DNA from: Gammaproteobacteria bacterium | GTDB taxonomy: Bacteria > Pseudomonadota > Gammaproteobacteria > Pseudomonadales > Porticoccaceae | Reading direction: 5' to 3' | NCBI GenBank assembly: GCA_016191205.1 | Contig: JACPPB010000001.1 | Span: forward strand, 1 to 64,000 | Length of the DNA: 64,000 nucleotides | Shown: piece by piece, positions 1 through 8,603 of the stretch | Numbering within the stretch: the stretch's first letter is position 1 | How the letters are laid out: each line of letters opens with the position of its first letter | Notes under the pieces: model-generated | Database searches by the model: none | What the model was told of the DNA's origin: nothing | What the model saw: only the letters and a program-made list of their open reading frames with translations | Program-made: the position numbers and the translations under genes

Positions 1-330
1 GGTAGTGCGCCTGTTTTCCGCCACTATGCCGGGAAACGGGTGAAATGAAGGGCGCTGTAAGGGTCTAGTTGACTCCATTTTGAACCTTTCACCCGCGCTG
101 GCGGGTTTTTGTGGCATCAGGCTGGGTTATTCAGAGGTGCCTTAGGCGTTTCCAGGTGGTCGAAAAAACGGATCGGGCAGCGCCGGATGGTATTGCGGAT
201 GGCGGGCGTAGGGTACCAGACCCGCGCGCTGCAAGGACACTCGTTAACGGCAGTCACGCTTGGCGGTCGGGGTTGCGGCAGGTACTCTGGCCAGCCGCGC
301 CAGCGCTGGCGGTTTGTGGAGAGGTCAAAC
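1..330. other. Region upstream of transaldolase, no complete gene
   Basis: This 330-base stretch holds no convincing complete gene. One forward frame is open from base 1 to a TGA at 46-48 and would end in residues HYAGKRVK, so it may be the 3' end of a gene outside the window, but 15 codons are too few to identify it. A terminator hairpin follows at 91-110. The rest is GC-rich. An open frame runs into the transaldolase from 109, but those codons do not resemble a transaldolase N-terminus. Confidence 0.3.
91..110 (+). terminator. Rho-independent terminator
   Basis: The arms ACCCGC and GCGGGT flank a 4-base loop GCTG, and the right arm runs into five T residues. This is a compact intrinsic terminator reading on the plus strand, and it probably ends the transcript of the gene lying left of the window. 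Confidence 0.65.
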
Positions 331-1446
331 GTGAAGCAGAACCCGTTGTTGCGACTCCGTGCCCTGGGTCAGAGTATCTGGCTCGACTATATCCGGCGCG
401 ATCTGCTTACCGGAGGGGGCTTGGCGGCGATGATGGCCGACGACGGGTTGGCCGGGATCACTTCCAATCCTAGTATCTTCGAAGACGCGATAGCGCGGCA
501 CGATTTTTATGACGGTGAAATCCGGCAGCTGCTGGCGACCGGCGCGGATGGCGACCGGCTCTATCAGGCGCTGACCGTCGGCGACGTTACCCGCGCTGCC
601 GATGTCCTGCGGCCCCTGTGGGAGACCACCGGGCGCCGCGACGGGCTGGTCAGCCTGGAGGTTTCCCCTCATCTGGCCCATGACACCGCGGGCACGGTGG
701 CGGAGGCGCTGGCCCTGTGGCGGACCGTTGACCGGCCCAATCTGATGATCAAGGTGCCGGGTACTCGCGCGGGTCTTCCGGCCATCACGCAGCTCATCGC
801 GGCGGGCGTGAATCTCAACGTCACCTTGCTGTTTTCGGTAGCGCGTTATCGGGATGTGGCGGAGGCTTTCATGGCCGGGCTCGAACAGCGCCGCAGCCTG
901 GGGCAGCCGCTGGCGGGAATCGCTTCGGTGGCGAGCTTTTTCATCAGCCGGATCGACACCCAGGTGGACGCGGAACTCGGTCAACTGAGCGCCGCACAGC
1001 CCGAGGCGGTCGCCTTGCGGGGTAGGGCGGCGCTGGCGTGTGCCCGGCTCGCCTACCGCCATTATCGGGAGTGGACCCAGGCGGCGCGCTGGCAGGCGCT
1101 GGCCGCAGCCGGTGCTCAACCCCAGCGGCTGCTGTGGGCGTCGACGTCCACCAAGGACCCGGCGTACAGCGATGTGCGCTACGTCGAAGAGCTGATCGCC
1201 CCGGACACGGTCAATACGCTGCCGCCCGCGACGCTGGAGGCCTACCGGGACCACGGCGATCCCGAGCTGCGCCTGGAGCCGGGTATCGCGGTGGCAGCGC
1301 GGCAGATCGCGCGCCTGGCGGCGGTGGGCATCGACATGGAGCGGGTGGCGGAACAACTGGAGCGCGAGGGTGTGGACAAATTCTGCGCTGCGCATGACGC
1401 ATTGTTGGCGGTGCTGGCGGCGCGGTGTGGGGGTCAAAACCGCTGA
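331..1446 (+). CDS. tal: Transaldolase
   Basis: Transaldolase moves a three-carbon dihydroxyacetone unit between sugar phosphates in the non-oxidative pentose phosphate pathway, in the cytosol. The 371-residue protein is the longer form typical of actinobacteria, cyanobacteria and some proteobacteria, not the roughly 317-residue E. coli TalB type. Recognisable segments are GITSNPSIF near the N-terminus, the Schiff-base lysine in LMIKVPGT, ASVASFFISRID in the middle, and LLWASTSTKDP. I chose GTG at 331 because GGAGAGG lies just before it and homology begins there; the open frame extends back to 109. It converges on rne, and a strong hairpin separates the two genes. Confidence 0.9.
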   Translation: MKQNPLLRLRALGQSIWLDYIRRDLLTGGGLAAMMADDGLAGITSNPSIFEDAIARHDFYDGEIRQLLATGADGDRLYQALTVGDVTRAADVLRPLWETTGRRDGLVSLEVSPHLAHDTAGTVAEALALWRTVDRPNLMIKVPGTRAGLPAITQLIAAGVNLNVTLLFSVARYRDVAEAFMAGLEQRRSLGQPLAGIASVASFFISRIDTQVDAELGQLSAAQPEAVALRGRAALACARLAYRHYREWTQAARWQALAAAGAQPQRLLWASTSTKDPAYSDVRYVEELIAPDTVNTLPPATLEAYRDHGDPELRLEPGIAVAARQIARLAAVGIDMERVAEQLEREGVDKFCAAHDALLAVLAARCGGQNR

Positions 1447-1538
1447 TTGAATCCTTCGGCTGGCGCAGGATGAACGGCAACCTTGGTGGATCCAGGACGC
1501 CCTCTCGCGGTGACCTCCTGGCGTTGCCGGGATGCACC

Positions 1539-1571
1539 GTAGTTCGCCGGGATTCTCCTCCGGCGAACTAC
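1539..1571. terminator. Strong hairpin between convergent tal and rne
   Basis: A perfect 12-bp inverted repeat, with arms GTAGTTCGCCGG and CCGGCGAACTAC around a 9-base loop, sits between the 3' ends of tal and rne. Neither side has a clear T-tract, so it may act as a bidirectional terminator or a 3'-end stabilising structure. Confidence 0.55.
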
Positions 1572-1581
1572 GGGCTGCTGC

Positions 1582-4517
1582 TCAGGTGTCTGCGCCGGAC
1601 TCCGTCACGGTCGCCTCCTGAGCCTGTGCCTCGGGAGCCGAGGCCAGGCTCTCCGCCAGCGGTTTGGCACGTGATCTGCGGGGATCGTTCGCCGGACGTG
1701 GCGCGGTCGTCGCGCTGACCGACACGGGCGGCGGCAGACTGGTATCAATCGGACCTGACAAGGGCACCGGGACGCTGGATGTCACCACGGTGATTGCGGC
1801 GACCTGGCGTGGCCTGGCGCGCGGATCGTTGGTCGCACGCCGGGGTTCGGCCGTGGTGCTTGCCAGTGCTTCAGTTGGCGCGCTGGGCATTTCCTCAGTT
1901 TCAGCAAAGCCATCCGTCTGCGCAACGGGTTCAGCGGTGGCGACCGTCTGCGTGCTGTCGCCCACCTCGAATCCCAGTTGGCGCTGGGGATGTGCGTCGT
2001 CGATCTCTGCCGCAGGCTCCGACGTGGGAATGGCGGCGGCCGGAGCGGAGTAACTGGCGTCCGGGGTAGCGGGGAAATCTTCCTCTGCGGGGCTCCAGCT
2101 ACCCGAGATTCGAACGCAACTGCCTCAGGCTCCGGGAGGTCGTTCCATCCGTTGTCTCCCGCAAGGATCTCGGGCGCCATGTTGAGCAGCGGACTAGCCT
2201 CGAGCGCGGTGAAGTCGCGGACATCAGCCGTGGGCGCGGCGGCGGACTCTGTGGTGTCGAGTGCGACCGGAGCAGCTTCGATCAGCGGGCCATCCGCCGG
2301 CTCTGCCGCACCTTCAGGCAACGGCTGACGTTCACGTCGCCGTTTCGGTTGCCGACGCTCTCCGTCGGGGCGTCGCGGCGGGCGCGGTGACGGAACTGCC
2401 TCCGCGTCCTCCCGGATGGCCGCTTCGGGCAACAGCGCCTGATCTTCGAAGCCTTCGGTAACGATCTTGTCCTGATCATCCCGTGCGGGCCGGCGGCGGC
2501 GTCGGCTGCGGCGCGGACGGCCGTCTTCGCCGGTGCGCGTGGATTCTTCGTCGTCGACTAGCGGGGCCCGTATGGCTACCGGCTCCGCCGTTGAAGCCGC
2601 AACGGCGTCACCGGTGCCGGCCGCACGCCCGCGCCCACGACCTCCGCGTCGGCCCCGGCTCGGGCCTTGCGGACCCGGCGTTGCGGAGCCGTCGGCCGAA
2701 TTCTCGGTCGGACGGCGATTATTGCGCCGTGCGGCTGGTTTTTGCGCCGCCGGAGCTGGTGGGGGTTCCACCACGAGCGGCGCCGGTTCTTCGGTGCCCA
2801 CGAGCGTGCCCAGCAAGCGTTTGAGCCAGCTTTTGCGGGTGCTGGCCGGGGGCGTCACGGGAATTTCGGGTGCAGGAGCCACCGCGCGCTGCGGTGCCGG
2901 CATGGGCGCGGGGGACTGCGGCGGCAGCGACTGTACCGCGGGTTCCGGCAGCAGCGGAGCGGACTCGATTTCCAGCGGGTCGGGCAGATTTTCGGCAGTC
3001 AGCTGGTTGATGACCTGATAGCTGTACATGTCCGGCACATTGTCCTGTTCGCGAATGCGCTGGACTTCGTAATGCGGGGTTTCCATGCTTTCGCTGGGCA
3101 GAATGGCGACGCGAATCCCGTGGCGGGTCTCGATGTCGAGAATCGCCCGGCGCTTCTCGTTGAGCAGGAAAGTGGCGACGGCGACCGGCGTAATGGCGCG
3201 AATCTGTACGCTGTTTTCTTTTTGCGCCTCCTCCTCGACGAGTCGCAGGATCGACAGGGCCAGGGAGCGGGTGCCACGGATCGTGCCCTGGCCATCGCAG
3301 CGCGGGCATACCTTGAAGGTCATTTCTTCGAGCGAAGGTCGCAAGCGCTGCCGAGACATCTCCAGCAGGCCGAAGCGGGAAATTCGCCCCAGCTGTACCC
3401 GGGCGCGGTCGACTTCCAGAGCCACACGCATGCGATCTTCGACCAGGCGCTGGTTCTTGCTCGACAGCATGTCGATGAAATCGATGACGATGAGGCCGCC
3501 CACATCGCGCAACCGCAGCTGGCGGGCGATCTCGTCGGCCGCTTCCAGATTCGTGTGCAGTGCGGTTTCCTCGATGTCGCCGCCCTTGGTTGCGCGCGCC
3601 GAGTTGATGTCGACGGAGACCAGTGCTTCGGTGATGTCGATGACGATGGAGCCGCCCGATGGCAGCTTCACTTCGCGCTGAAACGCGGTTTCGATCTGCT
3701 GTTCGATCTGGTAACGATTGAACAGCGGCACGTTGTCGTTGTAATACTTCACTCTGCCGGCTTCGTCCGGCATGACCTGCTGGACGAAGGCGGCGGCGAG
3801 TTGGTAAGCCTCCTTGCTGTCGACGATGACCTCACCCACGTCGGGGCGCAGATAGTCGCGGATGGCGCGGATGATGACGTTGCTTTCCTGGAACAGGAAT
3901 TTCGGCGCCTTGGCCTGCTGGGCCTCGCGCTCGATGGTCTGCCACAGGTGGAGCAGGTAATCGAGGTCCCACTGGAGTTCTTCGGCCGAGCGGCCGATGC
4001 CGGCCGTGCGCACGATGACGCCGCACGCTTCGGGGATTTCCAGGCCTTTGAGTGCGTCGCGCAGTTGATCGCGCTCCTCGCCCTCGATGCGGCGTGAAAT
4101 ACCGCCGGCGCGGGGGTTGTTGGGCATCAGCACCATGTAGCGGCCGGCCAGACTGACGAAAGTCGTCAGTGCCGCGCCCTTGCTGCCGCGCTCTTCTTTC
4201 TCGACCTGAACGATGACTTCCTGGCCTTCCTCAAGGATTTCCTTGATCTTGACCTTGCCCTGGGGGTCGGCGGGGCGGCGCTTGAAATATTCGCGGGCGA
4301 TTTCCTTGAGTGGCAGAAAGCCGTGCTTTTCCGCGCCGTAATTGACGAACGCCGCTTCCAGACTGGGCTCTACCCGGGTGATGACACCCTTGTAGATGTT
4401 GGCTTTTTTCTGCTCCCGGGTACGGTTTTCGATATCCAGGTCATAGAGCAACTGGCCATCGACCAGTGCGACACGCAACTCTTCCGGCTGCGTGGCATTG
4501 ATAAGCATTCTTTTCAT
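1582..4517 (-). CDS. rne: Ribonuclease E, frameshifted in the C-terminal scaffold
   Basis: RNase E is the main endoribonuclease for mRNA decay and rRNA/tRNA processing and organises the degradosome at the membrane. The start ATG at 4517 gives [10 protein letters not shown], matching E. coli. Numbering is almost ungapped: the catalytic aspartate in VDINS is residue 303, and the zinc-link cysteines in CPRCDGQG are 404 and 407. An S1 domain covers about residues 35-125. After about residue 510 the protein is proline-rich with basic and acidic patches. Near position 2100 the frame changes. The opening frame becomes an R/P/S-rich shadow ending at 1782, while another frame continues an acidic sequence with two NDPR repeats ([16 protein letters not shown]) and stops at 1582. 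NDPR blocks are typical of gammaproteobacterial RNase E tails. The catalytic half is intact. Confidence 0.93.
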
Positions 4518-4953
4518 GTCAGTCCTGCGCAATGAATGGCGCTGGACGGCGTGTCGGTAGGAACGGAGACGAAATTCGGGTGCTATCCGGGGCGTCGCAG
4601 CTGCGAGCCACGCACAAGGTATCGGTGAGCGCTTGCCGCGATCATGCTGGCGCAGAGGATGGTCAGAGGGTTACCCCCGTCATTCACAACAACGTTGAAC
4701 GGAACGTTGAACTGATCGTCCTGTTGGCAGTGGATCGGGTGTCTTGCGGCATCTCGCGAGACAACCTGGCCAGCGTTACCCGACTACAAATCTCGTTTCG
4801 GTAATACCGCCACGCCATCGAGCGTGGGCTTTGTAAGGCGCGCTTGCGTGTGCTTTCGACAACGGCGCGCCGAGGTAACTGTGCGGGCTCGCCCGGCCGG
4901 CGCAACACCGACGCACTTCGCAGGTGAGGGGTTTGGGGCGGGCGGGTGCCAGC
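4518..4953 (-). promoter_or_regulatory. Long 5' leader of rne
   Basis: About 435 nt lie between the predicted rne transcription start and its ATG, with no convincing gene inside. In E. coli the rne mRNA has a 361-nt leader that RNase E itself cleaves to regulate its own level. The position and length here suggest the same arrangement. I have not folded the leader, so conservation of the known hairpin is untested. Confidence 0.5.
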
Positions 4954-4959
4954 GTCCGG

Positions 4960-4988
4960 AATATAGCGGTTTTCATTAACCAATTCAA
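4960..4988 (-). promoter_or_regulatory. Promoter of rne
   Basis: On the minus strand TTGAAT (4988-4983) is followed after exactly 17 bp by TATATT (4965-4960). This is a good sigma-70 promoter, and it places the rne transcription start near 4953. Confidence 0.6.
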
Positions 4989-5011
4989 TTAAAAGAACAA
5001 ATTTACCGGTC

Positions 5012-5020
5012 TGCTACACT
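5012..5020 (+). promoter_or_regulatory. Extended -10 promoter of rluC
   Basis: TGCTACACT is an extended -10 (TGn plus TACACT) with no clear -35. It would start transcription near 5027, leaving a leader of about 24 nt before the GTG of rluC. Confidence 0.45.
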
Positions 5021-5050
5021 TGCGGCCAATGATGTGCATTGGTTTTTTGA

Positions 5051-6034
5051 GTGACGCAGCCCAGATTATCTCCCTCCCCCACCGGCGTCACCTGGCTTGA
5101 CATAACGGAAGTACAGGCGGGCCAGCGCATCGACAACTTCCTGCTGGCGCTGCTGAAGGGCGTGCCCAGGTCGCGTATCTATCGTCTGCTCCGCAAGGGG
5201 GAGGTCCGCGTCAACAATGGACGCACGAAGCCGGAATACAAATTGCTGGCCGGGGATCGCTTGCGGGTACCGCCGGTGCGGATGGCGCCCCCTCGGGAAC
5301 TGCCCGCGCCGCCGCCGGCATTGCAGCAGGAGTTGACCGACCGGATCGTGAGTCGGGGCGAGGGCTGGCTGGTGCTCGACAAGCCGGCCGGGCTGGCGGT
5401 CCACGGGGGCAGCGGCGTGGCCCTGGGGGTGATCGAGGCGCTCCGCGCCATCTGGCCGGAGCAGCGCGCGCTGGAATTGGTTCACCGGCTGGACCGGGAT
5501 ACCTCCGGCTGTCTGCTGGTCGCCTCGACCCGTTCGGCACTGCTTTCCTTGCAGCGACAGATGCGCGACGGCGCGATGGAAAAAAAATACCTCGCGCTGG
5601 TTGCGGGGAGTTGGCCCGGCGGGCTGACCGAGGTGAACGCGCCGCTGCGGAAAAACACCCTCAGTTCGGGTGAGCGCATCGTGCGGGCCGATGTCGACGG
5701 CAAATCGGCGCTGACCCGGTTCAGGGTCGTGCAACGACTTCCGGGCTTTACGCTGGTGGAGGCTCGCCTGGAGACGGGCCGGACGCATCAGATCCGGGTT
5801 CACTGCCAGTTGATGGGGCATCCCGTGGCTGGCGACCCCAAGTACGGCGCCCGGGACGCGAATCGGGAAGCGCGGGAGTTTGGATTGCGGCGGATGTTCC
5901 TGCACGCGGCGGAGCTCATGTTCGAAGATCCGGCCACGCATGTTCAGGTGGCGGGCAATGCGCCGCTGCCGGACGAGCTGGCAGAGGTGCTGCGGCGGCT
6001 GGCGGCGTGTGCCGGTCTGCGGGCGCCAGCTTGA
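5051..6034 (+). CDS. rluC: 23S rRNA pseudouridine synthase RluC
   Basis: RluC converts three uridines in E. coli 23S rRNA (955, 2504 and 2580) to pseudouridine. The N-terminal S4 RNA-binding domain is clear at about residues 17-80 (AGQRIDNFL, RKGEVRVN, KPEYKL). The catalytic domain has the RluA-type motif LVHRLDRDTSG with its catalytic aspartate, then GRTHQIRVH. At 327 residues it has the normal family length. The start is GTG at 5051, with no good Shine-Dalgarno sequence and a short leader. The divergent rne-rluC pair is standard in gammaproteobacteria. Confidence 0.93.
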   Translation: MTQPRLSPSPTGVTWLDITEVQAGQRIDNFLLALLKGVPRSRIYRLLRKGEVRVNNGRTKPEYKLLAGDRLRVPPVRMAPPRELPAPPPALQQELTDRIVSRGEGWLVLDKPAGLAVHGGSGVALGVIEALRAIWPEQRALELVHRLDRDTSGCLLVASTRSALLSLQRQMRDGAMEKKYLALVAGSWPGGLTEVNAPLRKNTLSSGERIVRADVDGKSALTRFRVVQRLPGFTLVEARLETGRTHQIRVHCQLMGHPVAGDPKYGARDANREAREFGLRRMFLHAAELMFEDPATHVQVAGNAPLPDELAEVLRRLAACAGLRAPA

Positions 6035-6109
6035 AGTGTCGGTGGAACTCCGGTGGTTACTGGCTGTTGATCCCCCGACCCGGTCAGGTTGAAGGCCAGG
6101 GTTGAACGG

Positions 6110-6694
6110 TCAGCAGCCGGCGATGACATCCACTCCGAACTCAGCCAGCAATTCGCGCAGCTGGATCAACGGCAGTCCGACGAGTGCCGTGGGATCGTCG
6201 CTGCGGAGCGCGTTGAACAAGGCGATGCCGAGCCCCTCCGCCTTGAAGCTGCCGGCGCAATCGTAGGGTTGCTCGCGCTCAAGGTAGCGGTCGATCTCCG
6301 CCGGCGTCAGCGTGCGGAACACCACTTCGGTGGTTACCGTGCGGCTTGCCGCCTTGCCGCTAGTGGCATTCAGTACGGTGACGGCAGTGTAGAAATGCGC
6401 GGTCTGACCGGACAAACGCTGTAATTGCGCCCGGGCAGCGGTGAAATTACCGGGTTTCCCGAGTGCCAGACCCCCGCACACCGCCGTTTGATCGGAGCCG
6501 ATGATCAGGGCGTCGGGGCGGCATTGAGCCAGTGCCCGGGCCTTGGCTTCGGACAGGCGCGCGGCCAGCGCGTCAGGCGGCTCCCCAGCGAGCGGGCATT
6601 CATCGACGCCGGGAGCCAACTGGCTGAACGCCAGCCCGAAACGGGCAAGTAGCTCGCGGCGATAGGGTGAAGTTGATGCGAGGACGATTTTCAT
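6110..6694 (-). CDS. yceF: Maf-family nucleotide pyrophosphatase YceF
   Basis: This 194-residue Maf-family enzyme hydrolyses modified nucleoside triphosphates; E. coli YceF acts on 7-methyl-GTP, releasing pyrophosphate. The N-terminus MKIVLASTSPYRR carries the phosphate-binding S-x-S/R-R motif. The catalytic segment LIIGSDQTAV and the later GSFKAEG and DPTALVGLPL blocks match YceF more closely than YhdE. The gene converges on rluC with a 75-base gap and diverges from yceD, the usual position of yceF in this conserved block. Confidence 0.88.
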   Translation of the reverse strand: MKIVLASTSPYRRELLARFGLAFSQLAPGVDECPLAGEPPDALAARLSEAKARALAQCRPDALIIGSDQTAVCGGLALGKPGNFTAARAQLQRLSGQTAHFYTAVTVLNATSGKAASRTVTTEVVFRTLTPAEIDRYLEREQPYDCAGSFKAEGLGIALFNALRSDDPTALVGLPLIQLRELLAEFGVDVIAGC

Positions 6695-6738
6695 CAGGAG
6701 GGGGATTGGTCGGGACTGTCACTATGCTGCGTTTTTCT

Positions 6739-6767
6739 TTGACAGATCAAGATGCTATCCCTAGAAT
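6739..6767 (+). promoter_or_regulatory. Near-consensus sigma-70 promoter of yceD-rpmF
   Basis: TTGACA (6739-6744) is perfect, followed after 17 bp by TAGAAT (6762-6767). The start of transcription should fall at about 6774-6776, directly before the yceD ATG at 6777. Confidence 0.75.
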
Positions 6768-6776
6768 CGCGCCGCG

Positions 6777-7295
6777 ATGAACAACCCGAGTCCCCGATCC
6801 AGCCTGCCGCGCTCCGTTGCGGTGCGGAAACTCGCGGCGCAGAGCCAGAGTCTCCGCGGTGTCATCGATGGCGCCGGGCTGCCGCGCCTGTCGGAGGCGG
6901 TGCTGGCGATCTCCGATCCGGTGACTGTCGAACTGCGGTTCGATCCAGGCACAGCCGGGTTTCCGGAGGTGATCGGGCGAGTATCGGCGCAGGTCTCCAT
7001 GACCTGTCAACGCTGTCTGGGTGCGTTGACCGTGGCGCTGGACGCGCCGATTGCGGTGGGGGTGGTGCATGATATCGCGGCGGAGCAGCGGTTGCCCCAG
7101 CGGCTCGATCCCTGGATCGTGGTCGAAGAGGATGGGGATCTTTACGATCTCGTCGAGGAAGAATTATTGCTGGCGCTTCCCATCGTCGCGCTGCACGAAG
7201 ACGAATCCTGCCATGCGACTCCGATTGTCATCGGGGACGCCGGCAGTGCCAGGAACCCATTTCGGGCTCTTGCCGACTTGAAGCTGCAACGCTGA
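6777..7295 (+). CDS. yceD: YceD family protein (DUF177), 23S rRNA accumulation factor
   Basis: YceD is a small protein encoded upstream of rpmF in most bacteria and linked to 23S rRNA accumulation; its biochemical role is not settled. This copy has 172 residues. It contains the conserved MTCQRCLG segment with two cysteines and an acidic stretch (EEDGDLYDLVEEELLLALP), ending in NPFRALADLK. The ATG at 6777 has no room for a Shine-Dalgarno sequence because the strong promoter ends only nine bases upstream, so the message may be leaderless. It is probably co-transcribed with rpmF, 55 bases downstream. Confidence 0.85.
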   Translation: MNNPSPRSSLPRSVAVRKLAAQSQSLRGVIDGAGLPRLSEAVLAISDPVTVELRFDPGTAGFPEVIGRVSAQVSMTCQRCLGALTVALDAPIAVGVVHDIAAEQRLPQRLDPWIVVEEDGDLYDLVEEELLLALPIVALHEDESCHATPIVIGDAGSARNPFRALADLKLQR

Positions 7296-7350
7296 GCCAC
7301 GGCCGCGCGGCACAATCAACCGATGACGGGCCCAAGCCCGGGAGAACACG

Positions 7351-7530
7351 ATGGCCGTACAACAGGATCGCAAGACTCGCTCCAAACGCGGCATGCGCCG
7401 CTCCCACGATGCGCTCACCGGCCCCACGCTGGCGGTGGACAGCCTGAGTGGCGAGAAGCATCGTCGCCATCATGTGACCGCTGACGGTTTCTATCGCGGT
7501 CGCAAAGTGATTGACATCGACAACGATTGA
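7351..7530 (+). CDS. rpmF: 50S ribosomal protein L32
   Basis: This 59-residue basic protein is L32 of the large ribosomal subunit. It begins [20 protein letters not shown] and ends [14 protein letters not shown], the normal L32 pattern. It lacks the zinc-binding cysteines found in some L32 forms. The start ATG has GGGAGAA about six bases upstream. It sits between yceD and plsX as usual, with only three bases before the plsX start, so translation of the two is probably linked. Confidence 0.95.
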   Translation: MAVQQDRKTRSKRGMRRSHDALTGPTLAVDSLSGEKHRRHHVTADGFYRGRKVIDIDND

Positions 7531-7533
7531 CCA

Positions 7534-8565
7534 TTGGCCGTCACCGCGGTCATCGCTGTCGATGCGATGGGCGGCGACCTCGGTGCGACCGCCACGGTTC
7601 CCGCCGTGGTCGACTTTCTCTCCGGTAATCCCGACGTTCAGATCCTGCTTTTTGGTAACGAGTCCGAACTGTACGGACAGTTGGGTGGACAGTTGCGCGA
7701 TCGGAGCGGGCACCTGCCGTCCGCGCGTCTGCAACTGATCGACTGCCCTCAGCGGGTGGAGAGCGGCGACCGACCGGCGCGCGCCTTGCGTCACAAGCGC
7801 GAATCTTCGATGTGGCGCGCGCTCGCCGCCGTGGCGGAAGGGCGTGCCGCCGCCTGCGTCAGTGCGGGGGAAACCGGTACCTTGATGGCCATGGGCACTA
7901 CCGTGCTGGGTACGTTACCCGGGATCGAGCGCCCCGCCATCTGTACCGCGCTGCCGACGGTCTCGGGTCGGGTCTATCTGCTCGATCTCGGCGCCAATGT
8001 CGATTGCGGCGGCGAAACGCTCCATCAATTTGCGCGCATGGGCGCGGCCCGCCTGCAGGTCGCCGAGCGGTTGCGTGAGCCCCGGGTTGCGCTCCTCAAT
8101 ATCGGTGCCGAGGCGGGCAAGGGCAACCGCGCCGTCAAGGCGGCGGCGGAACTGCTCGCGGCGGATGTGACCCTCAACTATGTCGGTTTCGTGGAAGGCG
8201 ATGCATTGCTGCGCGGGCATGCCGATCTGGTGGTTTGTGACGGTTTCGTCGGCAATGTGGCGCTGAAGGCGATCGAGGGTACGGCGCGCCTGCTCATCGA
8301 GCAGTTGCGCGCGACCGGTCGGAGTCGCTCCGGGTGGCGGAGCTGGGTGGCGCGGCCGCTGTTCAAGTCCGCACTCGGTTTTCTCGATCCCGCCCAATAC
8401 AATGGCGCCTCCATGCTCGGGCTTCGCGGCGTGGTGGTAAAGAGCCACGGCAGTGCCGACAGTGCCGGTTTTGGCCACGCGTTGAGGGTTGCACTGGCGG
8501 AAGCCCGGGGCGGTTTGCCGGACCGCATCGCCGCGCGGCTGGCCGCCGTCACAAGCGGCCACTGA
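7534..8565 (+). CDS. plsX: Phosphate acyltransferase PlsX
   Basis: PlsX converts acyl-ACP and phosphate to acyl phosphate, the first step of membrane phospholipid synthesis with PlsY, acting at the cytoplasmic membrane surface. The protein has 343 residues, the normal length. It carries IAVDAMGGDLGA at the N-terminus, SAGETGTLMA, YLLDLGANVDC, LLNIGAEAGKG and VVCDGFVGNVALK, all PlsX landmarks. The start is TTG at 7534, three bases after rpmF; no other start gives a complete N-terminus. fabH, which follows plsX in E. coli, is absent here, and fabD follows directly. Confidence 0.93.
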   Translation: MAVTAVIAVDAMGGDLGATATVPAVVDFLSGNPDVQILLFGNESELYGQLGGQLRDRSGHLPSARLQLIDCPQRVESGDRPARALRHKRESSMWRALAAVAEGRAAACVSAGETGTLMAMGTTVLGTLPGIERPAICTALPTVSGRVYLLDLGANVDCGGETLHQFARMGAARLQVAERLREPRVALLNIGAEAGKGNRAVKAAAELLAADVTLNYVGFVEGDALLRGHADLVVCDGFVGNVALKAIEGTARLLIEQLRATGRSRSGWRSWVARPLFKSALGFLDPAQYNGASMLGLRGVVVKSHGSADSAGFGHALRVALAEARGGLPDRIAARLAAVTSGH

Positions 8566-8603
8566 AACGTGGTCCGGTACGATTTACCCGTGAGAACCAG
8601 CCC

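Noticed and set aside
1582-1965. Separate 127-residue minus-strand gene
   Set aside because: It has no start signal of its own, and its NDPR repeats fit the RNase E C-terminus; it is treated as the frameshifted tail of rne.
2667-4097. 476-codon plus-strand frame opposite rne
   Set aside because: Mirror of the conserved RNase E catalytic domain; no ribosome binding site and no known family.
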